64,000 nt of DNA from an uncultured Erythrobacter sp. (lineage in GTDB: Bacteria > Pseudomonadota > Alphaproteobacteria > Sphingomonadales > Sphingomonadaceae), in assembly GCA_947495555.1 (NCBI GenBank), contig CANLZI010000001.1, forward strand, positions 596,861-660,860, given 5' to 3'. Made by a program: the position numbers and the translations under genes. The notes below the pieces were generated by a model. That model worked only from the letters and a program-made list of their open reading frames with translations. It ran no database searches and was not told the origin of the DNA. Below are positions 33,358 to 42,896 of the stretch, piece by piece (within the stretch, counting starts at the first letter, position 1; each line of letters begins with the position of its first letter).

Positions 33358-34653
33358 ATGCTGGACTTTGGGCGGTCGGACGATCCGCAGGTTCAGGCGC
33401 AGCTGGACCGACTGAGCGGGCTGAGCATACAGCGCGGGCGTCTGGAATTGGACGCAATCCGCGAATTGATGGAGCGGCTGGGCAATCCGCATCGCAAATT
33501 ACCGCCTGTTTTTCATGTCGCTGGCACCAATGGCAAAGGTTCAACCTGCGCTTTCTTGCGCGCCATGCTGGAAGCCCAAGGCCTGCGCGTGCACGTCACA
33601 ACCAGCCCGCATCTGGTGCGCTATAACGAGCGGATCAGGCTGGCAGGCGAACTGATCAGTGATGACGTGCTCGCTCCGTTGCTGGCCGAGGTTCTGGATG
33701 CCAGCGAAGGTTTATCTCCCAGCTTTTTCGAAGTGACCATTGCAGCCTCTTTCCTGGCCTTTTCGCGCGTTCCCGCCGATGTCTGCGTGGTGGAAGTTGG
33801 CCTTGGCGGGCGTTTGGACGCGACCAATGTGTTGGAGAGCGAAGCGGTTGCTGCGTGCGGGATCGCCGCATTGGGGATCGACCACGAACAATTCCTGCTC
33901 GCCCCAGAAGATGGTGTTCCTGATGATCCGATGGCGCGCATCGGGTTTGAGAAAGCGGGGATCGCGAAGAAGGGAGTGCCGTTGGTAACCTTGCTCGAAG
34001 AATACTATGATGATCGTGCATACGAGGCGCTGTCAAAAGTCGCATGGAGCGTGGGCGCCCCCCTCTATGACAACGGGCAATGGGTTTACGTTGATCAAGG
34101 CTCCGCCCAGATACTCGATCATTTCGACCAAGATGTAAGACTGATCCCTTCGATTCCCGGTGAACACCAGATATCAAACGTAGCGCTGGCAGCGACAATG
34201 TTGTTGATACAAGACAGTGTCCCGGTTTCTATCGCCTCACTTGTAGCGGGCGCAAAAGAGGCTACTTGGCCTGCGCGCATGCAGCGGCTGAGCGCTGGCC
34301 CTTTGGCCGGACAGCGCGAGGTGTGGCTGGATGGCGGCCACAATCCCAATGCCGGGGCAATTGTAGGCGAGTTCTTCTCAGGCAAACAGGTCCACCTGAT
34401 CATCGGAATGCTGGAGGCAAAGGATCCGACAGCATTGATCGATCCACTATCGACATCTCTGGTCAGCATCACCGCCGTGCCTGTTCCCGCGCACGAAGCG
34501 CATGGCCCAAGCGCATTTGCAGGCGCAAAGGCTTCTCCAGACGTGCCAAGCGCGCTGGCTGCCCTGCCCGACGATGGCCTGCCCGTGCTGATCGCGGGAT
34601 CGCTCTATCTGGCAGGCGAAGTCCTGCGCCTGAATGACGAGATACCGGACTAA
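33358..34653 (+). CDS. folC: bifunctional folylpolyglutamate/dihydrofolate synthase
   Basis: FolC joins glutamate to dihydropteroate and extends polyglutamate tails. The 431-residue Mur-ligase-fold protein has the P-loop GTNGKGS at residues 56-62, the TSPHLVRYNERI motif, VVEVGLGGRLDATNV, and WLDGGHNPNAG. It starts 7 bases after accD and ends 3 bases before the converging transporter gene. Confidence 0.97.
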   Translation: MLDFGRSDDPQVQAQLDRLSGLSIQRGRLELDAIRELMERLGNPHRKLPPVFHVAGTNGKGSTCAFLRAMLEAQGLRVHVTTSPHLVRYNERIRLAGELISDDVLAPLLAEVLDASEGLSPSFFEVTIAASFLAFSRVPADVCVVEVGLGGRLDATNVLESEAVAACGIAALGIDHEQFLLAPEDGVPDDPMARIGFEKAGIAKKGVPLVTLLEEYYDDRAYEALSKVAWSVGAPLYDNGQWVYVDQGSAQILDHFDQDVRLIPSIPGEHQISNVALAATMLLIQDSVPVSIASLVAGAKEATWPARMQRLSAGPLAGQREVWLDGGHNPNAGAIVGEFFSGKQVHLIIGMLEAKDPTALIDPLSTSLVSITAVPVPAHEAHGPSAFAGAKASPDVPSALAALPDDGLPVLIAGSLYLAGEVLRLNDEIPD

Positions 34654-34656
34654 GCC

Positions 34657-36366
34657 TTACTCGGCAGGCTCGGCTGCTGCCGATCTGGCGTTGCGGGCCT
34701 GCCGGATCCATTCAATGATGCACAGCACAACAGCCACCATGCCGATCAGCGTGGTCAGAATGAACACATCGAAATAGCCTTGCTCTTCAATCATTTGCCC
34801 CAGCGCGCCGCGGCCCAAAGTGCCGACCAGCAGCGTGAGCGAGGACAAAAGCGCATATTGCACCGCGCTGTACCCCTTTGAAACGATGCTGGAGAGGTAG
34901 GCGACAAAGGCCGCCCCGGCGACGCCAACTGCGATATTTTCGCCTGCAATCGCCATCATCAGCTTGGCCAGGGCCGGATCGCCGCCCAATTGGGACACCA
35001 GCCAAGTAAATCCGGAGTTATCGGCGACGGCTTGCACGATCGCGCCTCCGCGAGCGAGATCAGCATAGAGCAAATTGGTGGCAGCAGCGAAGAATGCGCC
35101 CAGCGTCAAGGTCAACATGCGGCCGATTGCGGTCAGCAAATAGCCGCCCAACGCCAGTCCCAACAGCAAGGCGCCAACGCCGAAGAATTTGGAAGCAACC
35201 GCAACCTCGTCTTTCGTATATTGCAGCTCTCCCAAGTAGAACGGATAGGCAAAACTGCCCCAGATCGCGTCGGTAATACGATAGGTCAGAACCAAGGCGA
35301 TGACGATAATCATCGCCCAGCCCAACCGTCCAATCAGATCGGTGAGAGGCAGGATGAGCGCGCGATAAAGGTGATCCATCGCTCTGGCCCCTGCACCTGT
35401 TGCCGGGGCGGAGTGGGCCAAAAGGTTCGTCCCCTTGCGTTGCTGGCGTACCAGCCATGCCGCAATTATGGAGGGAACCACCACGGTCGCAATCACAATT
35501 AGTGGACCCATGGTTGAGATAAACTCGACCGAATCTGGCCGCGTATCGGGATCGCTGGAGAGCGAGCGGACCATGAAGACAATTACCGTCACCAGTGCCC
35601 AGCCCCACAGCAGGGCAACCCCGCCCAGCGACCAAGCGCGCAATTTGGGGGTCAATTGGCCCGGTTGGCGCAGGCCATAGGGATCGTCCGGGTCTTCCCG
35701 TCCGTTTTTCTCAAGCGCGGTTGTATCGGCATCGGGCGCCCATAGACCGGCAAATCCTACAAACAGCATTAGCGCGCCCATGGTCAGATAGACTGTGGGC
35801 CAATCCGTGCGTGCAGCCAAAAACAGCGCCAAGGCCCCACCCACTAGCGCAGCGATCCGGTATCCCATTTGATAGACTGTGGAGAGGATATCGATCGTTG
35901 CGACATCATCAGCCACATCGACACGCCATGCATCAATCACCACATCCTGCGTCGCACTGGCAAAGGCGGCCAGACCCGCAAGAAGGCTGAAAATTCCGAT
36001 TGTCTCGTTAGTAGGCGCAATAAAGCTGAGCGAGGTCAGCGCTGCGCCGATCAGCAGTTGGGCCGTAACGATCCATTGCTTGCGCTTGCCCAGCCGCCGC
36101 AACACGGGGATATCCACCCTGTCCAAAGCAGGCGACCACAGGAATTTGAAGGCATAGGCAAGTCCGACGAGCGAGAACACGCCCATCGTCTCCAGATCGA
36201 TCTCGCCGCTGTCAGACAGCCAAGCATACAGCGTACCCAACACCAAGGCATAGGGCAGCCCCGCCGCAAAGCCGAACAGCAGCATATAGCCGGTCTTCCG
36301 GTTGCGAAGCGCAAGGGCCAAGGCACGCCATGTTGACTTGGTTTTTTCGGCTGTAGCTTCGGCCAT
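34657..36366 (-). CDS. AmpG-like MFS transporter
   Basis: A 569-residue major-facilitator protein with about 12-14 membrane helices. The AmpG pattern is visible: GFAAGLPYALVLGTLYAWL, FKFLWSPALDRVDIP, and the ATQDVVIDAWRVD motif. AmpG imports anhydromuropeptides for wall recycling and can influence beta-lactamase induction. An insert with charged residues (about 210-240) lies in the central loop. Substrate inferred only from family. Confidence 0.88.
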   Translation of the reverse strand: MAEATAEKTKSTWRALALALRNRKTGYMLLFGFAAGLPYALVLGTLYAWLSDSGEIDLETMGVFSLVGLAYAFKFLWSPALDRVDIPVLRRLGKRKQWIVTAQLLIGAALTSLSFIAPTNETIGIFSLLAGLAAFASATQDVVIDAWRVDVADDVATIDILSTVYQMGYRIAALVGGALALFLAARTDWPTVYLTMGALMLFVGFAGLWAPDADTTALEKNGREDPDDPYGLRQPGQLTPKLRAWSLGGVALLWGWALVTVIVFMVRSLSSDPDTRPDSVEFISTMGPLIVIATVVVPSIIAAWLVRQQRKGTNLLAHSAPATGAGARAMDHLYRALILPLTDLIGRLGWAMIIVIALVLTYRITDAIWGSFAYPFYLGELQYTKDEVAVASKFFGVGALLLGLALGGYLLTAIGRMLTLTLGAFFAAATNLLYADLARGGAIVQAVADNSGFTWLVSQLGGDPALAKLMMAIAGENIAVGVAGAAFVAYLSSIVSKGYSAVQYALLSSLTLLVGTLGRGALGQMIEEQGYFDVFILTTLIGMVAVVLCIIEWIRQARNARSAAAEPAE

Positions 36367-36454
36367 TCCCCTACGTCCTTTTAGAATTGTGCATTTTCTG
36401 CGACACTAACGATAGATTTCGTAAATAGGAATTGGTCCAGCATAGGAATTGCAC

Positions 36455-37630
36455 GTGAACAACACCGGTACGAAGGCGGGCGATAGGAATGCGGGGATAA
36501 AGCGCCCCACAGACGGTCAATTGGCCTTGGCCAAGAAGGTTGAGCGCGCCGAAGCGCGTACCACGACTGACATCTCTACTGTACCCGCTAGCGCCTATAC
36601 CGACCCGGTACATTTCCAACGCGAGAAGTCAGCTTTGTTCGATCGGCTGCCTCAAGTCATTGCTCCGTCCACGCTGGTCCCGGACCCCGGCATGGCAGTA
36701 CCCCATGACGCAACCGGACGGCCATTGCTGATCACGCGCGATGCCGATGGCGGTGTACATGTGTTCCACAATGTGTGCAGCCATCGCGGGACCCGCCTGG
36801 TCGAGGGCGAAGAAGTGCAATGTGCCAAACGCTTAGTCTGTCCCTATCACGCTTGGACTTACCGACTGGATGGCAAATTGCTCGCCCTGCCCCGGCCCGA
36901 GACATTTCCCGGCATGGACAAGGCAGAATTCGGCCTGAGGGAATTGCCTAGTCTTGAGGCTGGCGGATTGATCTGGTTCGCCCCCCAAGAGGGTGCCGAC
37001 TTCTCCGATGCCGCCACGATAAGCGAAGATTTCGCCGCATTTGGCCTGCCGGATAGCCATTTGTTCAGGCGCAAATTGCACACGGTGAACGGTAATTGGA
37101 AGCTGATCATGGATGCTTTTCTGGAAAGCTATCATGTCACGCGCCTGCATGCTGACACCATCGGTCCCTTCTTCAAGGACGGCATCACCGCCGGTGACGA
37201 AGTTGGTCCGCATATGCGCTCTGCCATTGGGCGGTTGGAAGAAATGGAGGGCGTTGACCTGACCGATATGGCTGCGATGCGCCAAGTCGTCACATTCGCC
37301 TATCAATTGCTGCCAGCCACGATCGTCATCCCCAGCCCGGATTATATCAATGTGATGGTTCTGATGCCGCAAGCGCATGACCTGACGCTGGTCGAAGACT
37401 TCATGCTGATCCCGGAAGAACCCACCACAGACAAGGCGCGCGATCACTGGGAACGCAGCTGGAAATTGCTGGATGGGGGTGTGTTTGCGAGCGAGGATTT
37501 CCGCGCGGCAGAGCTGGGCCAGCAAGGGCTGGAAAGCGGCGCCATCGATCATCTGACGCTGGGAACGCTGGAGGGCGGCATCGCCCGTTTCAACGAAATC
37601 GTTGAACAGGCGTTGCGCGCAGCCAATTGA
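36455..37630 (+). CDS. aromatic ring-hydroxylating (Rieske) oxygenase alpha subunit
   Basis: A 391-residue Rieske non-heme iron oxygenase. I choose the GTG at 36455, with AGGA 7 bases upstream. The Rieske cluster is bound by CSHRG and CPYHAW (C-x-H and C-xx-H), and the mononuclear iron by the two histidines in ESYHVTRLHADT plus a downstream acid residue. No beta subunit, ferredoxin or reductase gene is adjacent, so the electron donor is elsewhere. The substrate is unknown; relatives include vanillate-, carnitine- and aromatic-degrading enzymes. Confidence 0.87.
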   Translation: MNNTGTKAGDRNAGIKRPTDGQLALAKKVERAEARTTTDISTVPASAYTDPVHFQREKSALFDRLPQVIAPSTLVPDPGMAVPHDATGRPLLITRDADGGVHVFHNVCSHRGTRLVEGEEVQCAKRLVCPYHAWTYRLDGKLLALPRPETFPGMDKAEFGLRELPSLEAGGLIWFAPQEGADFSDAATISEDFAAFGLPDSHLFRRKLHTVNGNWKLIMDAFLESYHVTRLHADTIGPFFKDGITAGDEVGPHMRSAIGRLEEMEGVDLTDMAAMRQVVTFAYQLLPATIVIPSPDYINVMVLMPQAHDLTLVEDFMLIPEEPTTDKARDHWERSWKLLDGGVFASEDFRAAELGQQGLESGAIDHLTLGTLEGGIARFNEIVEQALRAAN

Positions 37631-37647
37631 ACGCCTAGCCGTGCGCG

Positions 37648-38427
37648 ATGCCCACTAATCCTCCCCCATCCGATGATCGTCCCGAAGGCGACCGTATCGC
37701 CAAACTGCTGGCCCGTGCAGGCGTCGCCAGCCGCCGCGAAGTTGAGCGGATGATTGGCGAAGGCCGCGTTGCTATTGACGGATTGATCGTGGAAACACCC
37801 GCGACCTTCCTGACCAGTTTAGACGGCGTTTCGGTTGACGGAAAGCCGGTAGGAAAGCCTGCGCCCACGCAGATGTTTGCCTTTCACAAGCCAACCGGCC
37901 TGATCACGGCCGAGCGTGACCCGACCGACCGGGCCACCATCTACACTGCTTTGCGCAATGCCCTGCCCAAAGGCACCCCGCGCCTGATGCCCGTGGGACG
38001 GCTGGACGTGAACACCGAGGGCTTGCTGCTGCTGACCAATGATGGCGGGTTAAAGCGAGAGATGGAGCTGCCCTCGTCCAAAATTCCGCGCACCTATCGC
38101 GCGCGCACCTTTGGCGATGTGTCGCAAAATCAATTGGAAGAATTGATGGATGGCATCACCATCGAGGGGATCCATTACGGCGCAATCGATGCCAATCTTG
38201 AACGCAGCACCGGTCGCAATCAATGGGTCGAAATGACCATTACCGAGGGTAAAAACCGAGAAGTTCGCCGGGTGTTGGAGCATCTGGGCCTGCAAGTCAG
38301 CCGTTTGATCCGCGTCGCTTATGGTCCGTTCGAATTGGGTGATTTGCCGCGCGGGGCCGCGGCGCCCATTCGCAAGCATGATCTGGAACATTTCCAAGCT
38401 CAGCTCAAAAGCGCTCGCCAAAGGTAG
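37648..38427 (+). CDS. rRNA pseudouridine synthase, RluB/RsuA family
   Basis: A 259-residue enzyme with an N-terminal S4 RNA-binding domain (IAKLLARAGVASRREVERMIGEGRVAIDG) and the catalytic domain with the aspartate in GRLDVNTEGLLLLTNDG and the NREVRR.LEHLGL motif. Most similar to RluB (23S pseudouridine 2605). It is followed by rsmD after 10 bases, forming an rRNA modification pair. Confidence 0.92.
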   Translation: MPTNPPPSDDRPEGDRIAKLLARAGVASRREVERMIGEGRVAIDGLIVETPATFLTSLDGVSVDGKPVGKPAPTQMFAFHKPTGLITAERDPTDRATIYTALRNALPKGTPRLMPVGRLDVNTEGLLLLTNDGGLKREMELPSSKIPRTYRARTFGDVSQNQLEELMDGITIEGIHYGAIDANLERSTGRNQWVEMTITEGKNREVRRVLEHLGLQVSRLIRVAYGPFELGDLPRGAAAPIRKHDLEHFQAQLKSARQR

Positions 38428-38437
38428 GCAGCAGACG

Positions 38438-38980
38438 ATGCGCATCATTGCAGGCGATTGGCGGGGCAGAAAGCTGGTGGCGCCCAAGGGCGATGCCACC
38501 CGCCCCACCGCAGACCGCACCCGTGAAACCATGTTCAATATGCTCAATTCCCGGCTTGGCAGCTTTGTGGATTTGCGCGTGGCCGATTTGTTCGCCGGAT
38601 CAGGCGCACTGGGGCTGGAGGCGCTGTCTCGCGGCGCTGCGCATTGCCAATTCGTCGAGCAGGAGCCCGCTGCGATCAAGGCCATCCACGCCAATATTGC
38701 CGCGTTTGAGGCGCGCCAACGATGCGAGGTCACGCAGGCCTCGGTGATGACGCTGGGTCCGGCGCGTCAGCCTTTCGATCTCATCCTGCTCGATCCACCC
38801 TATGAAACCGGCGCAGGATCGGTCGCCTTGGATCGGTTGTTGCGGCTCGGCTGGATTGGTCCTGCAACATGGATGGTGGTGGAAACCAGCGCCAAGGAGA
38901 GCGTCGATGTCGCCAAGCTGACGATTGATGCAGAGCGCAAGATTGGCAAAGCCAAGCTGACCTTCCTGCGGCACGCCTAG
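38438..38980 (+). CDS. rsmD: 16S rRNA (guanine966-N2)-methyltransferase
   Basis: A 180-residue SAM methyltransferase starting MRIIAGDWRGRKLVAP at the ATG at 38438. Motifs: RPTADRTRETMFNML, VADLFAGSGALGLEALSRGA (SAM binding) and the catalytic LLDPPYE. It overlaps nothing and lies between the pseudouridine synthase and uvrD. Confidence 0.94.
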   Translation: MRIIAGDWRGRKLVAPKGDATRPTADRTRETMFNMLNSRLGSFVDLRVADLFAGSGALGLEALSRGAAHCQFVEQEPAAIKAIHANIAAFEARQRCEVTQASVMTLGPARQPFDLILLDPPYETGAGSVALDRLLRLGWIGPATWMVVETSAKESVDVAKLTIDAERKIGKAKLTFLRHA

Positions 38981-39024
38981 GCAGCTCCTACGCGGGAAAC
39001 TTCGCGCTTGCGACTTGCGCCACT

Positions 39025-39039
39025 GTTCCCTACTTGTTC
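39025..39039 (+). promoter_or_regulatory. LexA (SOS) box upstream of uvrD/pcrA
   Basis: GTTCCCTACTTGTTC fits the alphaproteobacterial LexA consensus GTTC-N7-GTTC exactly and differs from the recA box in this window at one base. It ends 7 bases before the ATG. A promoter-like pair TTGCGA (39008-39013) and TACTTG (39031-39036), 17 bases apart, would place the -10 inside the box and give a nearly leaderless mRNA. Confidence 0.8.
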
Positions 39040-39046
39040 ACACTTC

Positions 39047-41368
39047 ATGGATAGCACAGACGCCCTACCCACGCCCACGGATGCCGCTTCGGATGCTCCG
39101 CAAGTTCCGGCCTATGCCGCACGGCTGAACCCGCCCCAGCGTGAGGCGGTTTTGACCACAGAAGGCCCGGTGTTGATGCTGGCGGGCGCTGGCACGGGAA
39201 AGACCGCTGCCCTTACCTCCCGCCTCGCTCATCTGGTGGCGACCGGTCGGGCCTGGCCCAGCCAAATCCTGTGCGTCACCTTCACCAACAAAGCCGCGCG
39301 CGAGATGCGCGAACGCGTGAGCCAGCATTTGGGCGATGTGGCCGAGGGTATGCAATGGCTCGGCACCTTCCACTCGATCTGCGCCAAGATGCTGCGTCGC
39401 CATGCCGAATTGGTCGGCCTGCAATCCAATTACACCATCATCGACCCCGATGATCAGCTGCGTTTGCTCAAGCAATTGATCGTGCAGAATGATCTGGACG
39501 AGAAACGATGGCCCGCGCGTCAATTGGCCGGATTGATCGACCGTTGGAAGAACCGCGGGCTCAATCCCGGTGATCTGGATGCAGTGGAGAATGAAAGCTA
39601 CGCCAATGGCCGTGGCCAGCAATTCTATCAGATGTATCAAGACCGGATGAAGGCGCTGAACGCGTGCGATTTTGGCGACCTGATGTTGCATATGCTCAAC
39701 ATCTTCCGCCAGCATCGTGACGTTTTGGAAAGCTATCAGCAGCGCTACAAATATATTCTGGTGGACGAATACCAAGACACCAATGCGGTGCAATATCTGT
39801 GGCTGCGCCTGCTTGCGCAAAGCCATAAGAACATCTGCGTGGTGGGCGATGATGATCAGTCGATCTATTCATGGCGCGGCGCAGAAGTGGCCAATATCCT
39901 GCGGTTTGAAAAGGATTTTCCCGGCGCCAAGGTGGTCAAGCTGGAGCAGAATTATCGCTCCACTCCCGATATTCTGGCCGCCGCATCGGGCCTGATTCAG
40001 TCCAACAGCGAGCGGCATGAAAAAACCCTTTGGACCGAGGCTGCTGGCGGCGAAAAGGTCAAGATTATTGGCGTGTGGGACGCGCCTGAAGAAGCGCGCA
40101 GAGTGGGCGAAGCGATCGAGCGGCTGGAGCATGAAGGCGCTGCGCTGGATCAAGTCGCCATTCTGGTCCGCGCGCAATATCAGACCCGCGAATTTGAAGA
40201 CCGCTTTATTCAGATCGGGATCAATTACCGGATCATTGGCGGCTTTCGCTTCTACGAGCGGGCCGAAATCCGCGACGCCCTCGCCTATCTGCGTGTCATT
40301 GCACAGCCGCAGGATGATCTGGCGTTTGAGCGGATCTATAACCAGCCCAAGCGCGGGCTTGGCGCAAAAACGCTCGAGAAAATGCACGCCCATGCTCGCA
40401 GCACGGGTCTGCCGTTGGCCGCCGCGTCGCTGCAATTGGCTGATAGCGACGAGCTGCCCAAACGGGCTGCTGGCACCATTGGCGCGCTGATGCGGCAATT
40501 CCTCCACTGGCGCGAACAGGCAGAGCTCGTCACACTGTCCGATCTGTTGCGTATGGTGCTGGAGGAAACCGGCTATCAGGACATGCTGCAGAACGAGAAT
40601 ACGGCGGAAAGCGCCGGCCGATTGGAGAATCTGTCAGAACTCGCCCGGGCCATGGAAGGCTATGAAACTTTGGGAGATTATCTGGAGCATGTCGCGCTGG
40701 TGATGGACAACGACCGCGCCGATGAAGGCGAGAAGGTCACCATCATGACCATGCACGGGGCCAAGGGGCTGGAGTTTGACCATGTGTTCCTGCCTGGTTG
40801 GGAAGAAGGCGTATTCCCCTCGCAAAGATCCTTGGACGAAGGCGGTCTGGCCAGTTTGGAAGAGGAACGCCGCCTCGCCTATGTCGGGATCACCCGCGCC
40901 CGACGCCATTGCACCATCTTGCACGCGGCCAATCGCCGGATTTACGGCCAATGGACCAGCTCTATTCCCAGCCGTTTTATCGAAGAATTGCCCGACGAAC
41001 ATCTCGATCAGGAAACCACCATGGCGGGTGGCGCATCGCTGTGGCGCGCCAATTGGTCAGAGCAGGATGATCCCTTCGCCCATGTGTCTCAGGTCCGCCC
41101 CGAACGCACCCAAACGCGCGGCCCCGGATGGCAGCGCGCCATTGCCACCGGCTATGACACGAAACAGGCACGCATAGGCGAAAGCAAGCGATCCGCTGCC
41201 AGCTTTGCCGCCAAGTCACGCAGCGATATCTCGGTTGGGCAGCGCGTGTTTCATGACAAATTCGGTTATGGCGTGGTGTTGGATCAAGAAGGCAATAAGC
41301 TTGAGATCGAATTCGATAAATCCGGCACCAAACGCGTCATCGACAGCTTTGTACAATTGGCTGATTAG
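39047..41368 (+). CDS. UvrD/PcrA-type DNA helicase
   Basis: A 773-residue superfamily 1A helicase for nucleotide-excision and mismatch repair and for removing RecA filaments. Walker A is GAGTGKT at residues 47-53; other motifs are FTNKAAREMRERV, DEYQDTN, GDDDQSIYSWRGA, EQNYRST, TMHGAKGLEFDHVFLPG.EEG.FP and YVGITRAR. The C-terminus (RVFHDKFGYGVV) is the Tudor-like RNA polymerase-binding domain of PcrA/UvrD. I choose the ATG at 39047 because the LexA box lies just before it; an upstream TTG would place the box inside the gene. Confidence 0.95.
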   Translation: MDSTDALPTPTDAASDAPQVPAYAARLNPPQREAVLTTEGPVLMLAGAGTGKTAALTSRLAHLVATGRAWPSQILCVTFTNKAAREMRERVSQHLGDVAEGMQWLGTFHSICAKMLRRHAELVGLQSNYTIIDPDDQLRLLKQLIVQNDLDEKRWPARQLAGLIDRWKNRGLNPGDLDAVENESYANGRGQQFYQMYQDRMKALNACDFGDLMLHMLNIFRQHRDVLESYQQRYKYILVDEYQDTNAVQYLWLRLLAQSHKNICVVGDDDQSIYSWRGAEVANILRFEKDFPGAKVVKLEQNYRSTPDILAAASGLIQSNSERHEKTLWTEAAGGEKVKIIGVWDAPEEARRVGEAIERLEHEGAALDQVAILVRAQYQTREFEDRFIQIGINYRIIGGFRFYERAEIRDALAYLRVIAQPQDDLAFERIYNQPKRGLGAKTLEKMHAHARSTGLPLAAASLQLADSDELPKRAAGTIGALMRQFLHWREQAELVTLSDLLRMVLEETGYQDMLQNENTAESAGRLENLSELARAMEGYETLGDYLEHVALVMDNDRADEGEKVTIMTMHGAKGLEFDHVFLPGWEEGVFPSQRSLDEGGLASLEEERRLAYVGITRARRHCTILHAANRRIYGQWTSSIPSRFIEELPDEHLDQETTMAGGASLWRANWSEQDDPFAHVSQVRPERTQTRGPGWQRAIATGYDTKQARIGESKRSAASFAAKSRSDISVGQRVFHDKFGYGVVLDQEGNKLEIEFDKSGTKRVIDSFVQLAD

Positions 41369-41415
41369 GATAGATTAGACTTCGGCGCAGTGCGCACAAC
41401 AAGCGGGAGAAAATT

Positions 41416-42414
41416 ATGAAGCATAAGGCCTTTCACTTGTTGCTATTTTTGATTCTGGCCAGCTGCAGTCAGCCACATTCAGAATCGGCTGCACAGGCGA
41501 TGATTGAGCAGGTGGAGCCAGCCAATTCAGCTGCTACCCTTCAGAATGAGTTCGGTTTCTACGAGGCTATGGAGCAAGGGCCTGATCTGTTCGGCGAAGA
41601 TGAGCCTCGCGCTAGGATGCAAACCGTAAACGTTACTGATGCTAGTAGCAGCGCCCAAGACACCGTTTCCCAACCGATTAGTGAAAGCTTTGACCAGCAA
41701 ATCGCCTATTCCTATGGCTTCGGCTTTCAGATCGACAGCGACAAAATTTCAGAACTTCAATCTGCGCATCTTTCCTTGTGCGAATCCTTGGGCAGGGATT
41801 GCCGCGTCCTGCGAACGTCACAAGCAACAAGCGACAGTTGGGACGGCTATGGTGAGATACAGCTAGAAGTTGCTGCAAACAAAGCAGGAAACTTTGAAGA
41901 AGGCCTATCCCAACTGGCGGAAGAGCTTGGCGGAAAACTGGTGTCTTCTGTCAGGGATGGAGAAGATCTGTCCGACAGTATTATTGACGCTGAAGCGAGA
42001 CTGAAGTCTCGTCTCATTCTACGCCAAAAACTGACAAATATCCTTGAACGCAACCAAGGCTCGACCGCCGAACTGATTGCGGCAGAAAAGGCCGTAGCGG
42101 ACGTGAATGAGCAGATTGATTCTACGCGATCCAAGCTGAATAGTTATAAAGCGCGCATCCGCTTTAGTAACGTTCGCATAGAATATGAGCCGTATTTTGG
42201 CCAATCGCAGCTGGGATTCGGCAAACCGATCATGACGGCCCTTAGATCCATCGGAACTACGCTTGGGACAAGCATTGCCGCGCTTATCTATGTAATGACT
42301 GCACTCATACCGTTTATTCTACTAATCGCAGCGATAAGGTGGGTCCTGCACCGCTTTGGCCTGCGCCTTCGGTTTTGGCGTAAGGATTCAACGTCTGTCG
42401 AAAGCAACGGCTGA
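41416..42414 (+). CDS. DUF4349 lipoprotein
   Basis: A 332-residue protein with lipobox LILASC (C17), then a Ser/Asp-rich linker, a DUF4349 domain (about residues 90-270) with a coiled-coil segment (ADVNEQIDSTRSKLNSYKARIRFSNVRIEYEP), and a C-terminal membrane helix (TSIAALIYVMTALIPFILLIAAIRWVL) with a basic tail. An AGCGGGAG site precedes the ATG. Base composition is AT-richer than uvrD. Role unknown. Confidence 0.82.
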   Translation: MKHKAFHLLLFLILASCSQPHSESAAQAMIEQVEPANSAATLQNEFGFYEAMEQGPDLFGEDEPRARMQTVNVTDASSSAQDTVSQPISESFDQQIAYSYGFGFQIDSDKISELQSAHLSLCESLGRDCRVLRTSQATSDSWDGYGEIQLEVAANKAGNFEEGLSQLAEELGGKLVSSVRDGEDLSDSIIDAEARLKSRLILRQKLTNILERNQGSTAELIAAEKAVADVNEQIDSTRSKLNSYKARIRFSNVRIEYEPYFGQSQLGFGKPIMTALRSIGTTLGTSIAALIYVMTALIPFILLIAAIRWVLHRFGLRLRFWRKDSTSVESNG

Positions 42415-42427
42415 TCGAGGAGTAATA

Positions 42428-42793
42428 ATGATGATCTCAGGCACAAATCTCATTGAGGCCTTCGATCGGGTGACAGACTATTGGTCGCCCAAAATTATTG
42501 GCCAGGTGAACAATCAATTGCTCAAGATCGCAAAGCTGAAAGGCGAGTTTTTGTGGCATGATCACGCCGATGAGGACGAGCTGTTCTACATCGTCAAAGG
42601 CGAGCTGGAGATGCAGTTCGAAAATGGCTCAACCCATCTCAAGCAAGGCGATTTTCTGAATGTTCCAAAAGGTACGAGCCACAATCCTGTTGCAGAAGAG
42701 GAATGCTGGGTGATGCTGATCGAGCCTGCCTCAACGGCCCATACGGGCGACATCGTGACCGACGTAACACGGACGCTCGACGAGCAATATTGA
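42428..42793 (+). CDS. cupin-domain protein
   Basis: A 121-residue single-domain cupin. GAGGAG lies 5 bases before the ATG at 42428. The metal-binding motifs are visible as WHDHADEDELFYIVKGELEM (H, H, E) and GDFLNVPKGTSHNPV (final H). Such small cupins are often enzymes or sugar/metal sensors; no substrate can be assigned. It is downstream of the DUF4349 gene with 13 bases between. Confidence 0.85.
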   Translation: MMISGTNLIEAFDRVTDYWSPKIIGQVNNQLLKIAKLKGEFLWHDHADEDELFYIVKGELEMQFENGSTHLKQGDFLNVPKGTSHNPVAEEECWVMLIEPASTAHTGDIVTDVTRTLDEQY

Positions 42794-42896
42794 CAGGCTG
42801 CGGCCTCATCATCCGACTGACGCTATCCAATTGGAAGTCGACAGCTAACTCAATTCAGTGCACCTTCTGCTCGAAAGGCTCGGACAGGAGTTGGTG

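Noticed and set aside
39008..39046. TTG start of uvrD/pcrA at 39008
   Set aside because: It would put the LexA box and promoter inside the coding region; the ATG at 39047 also fits the family better.
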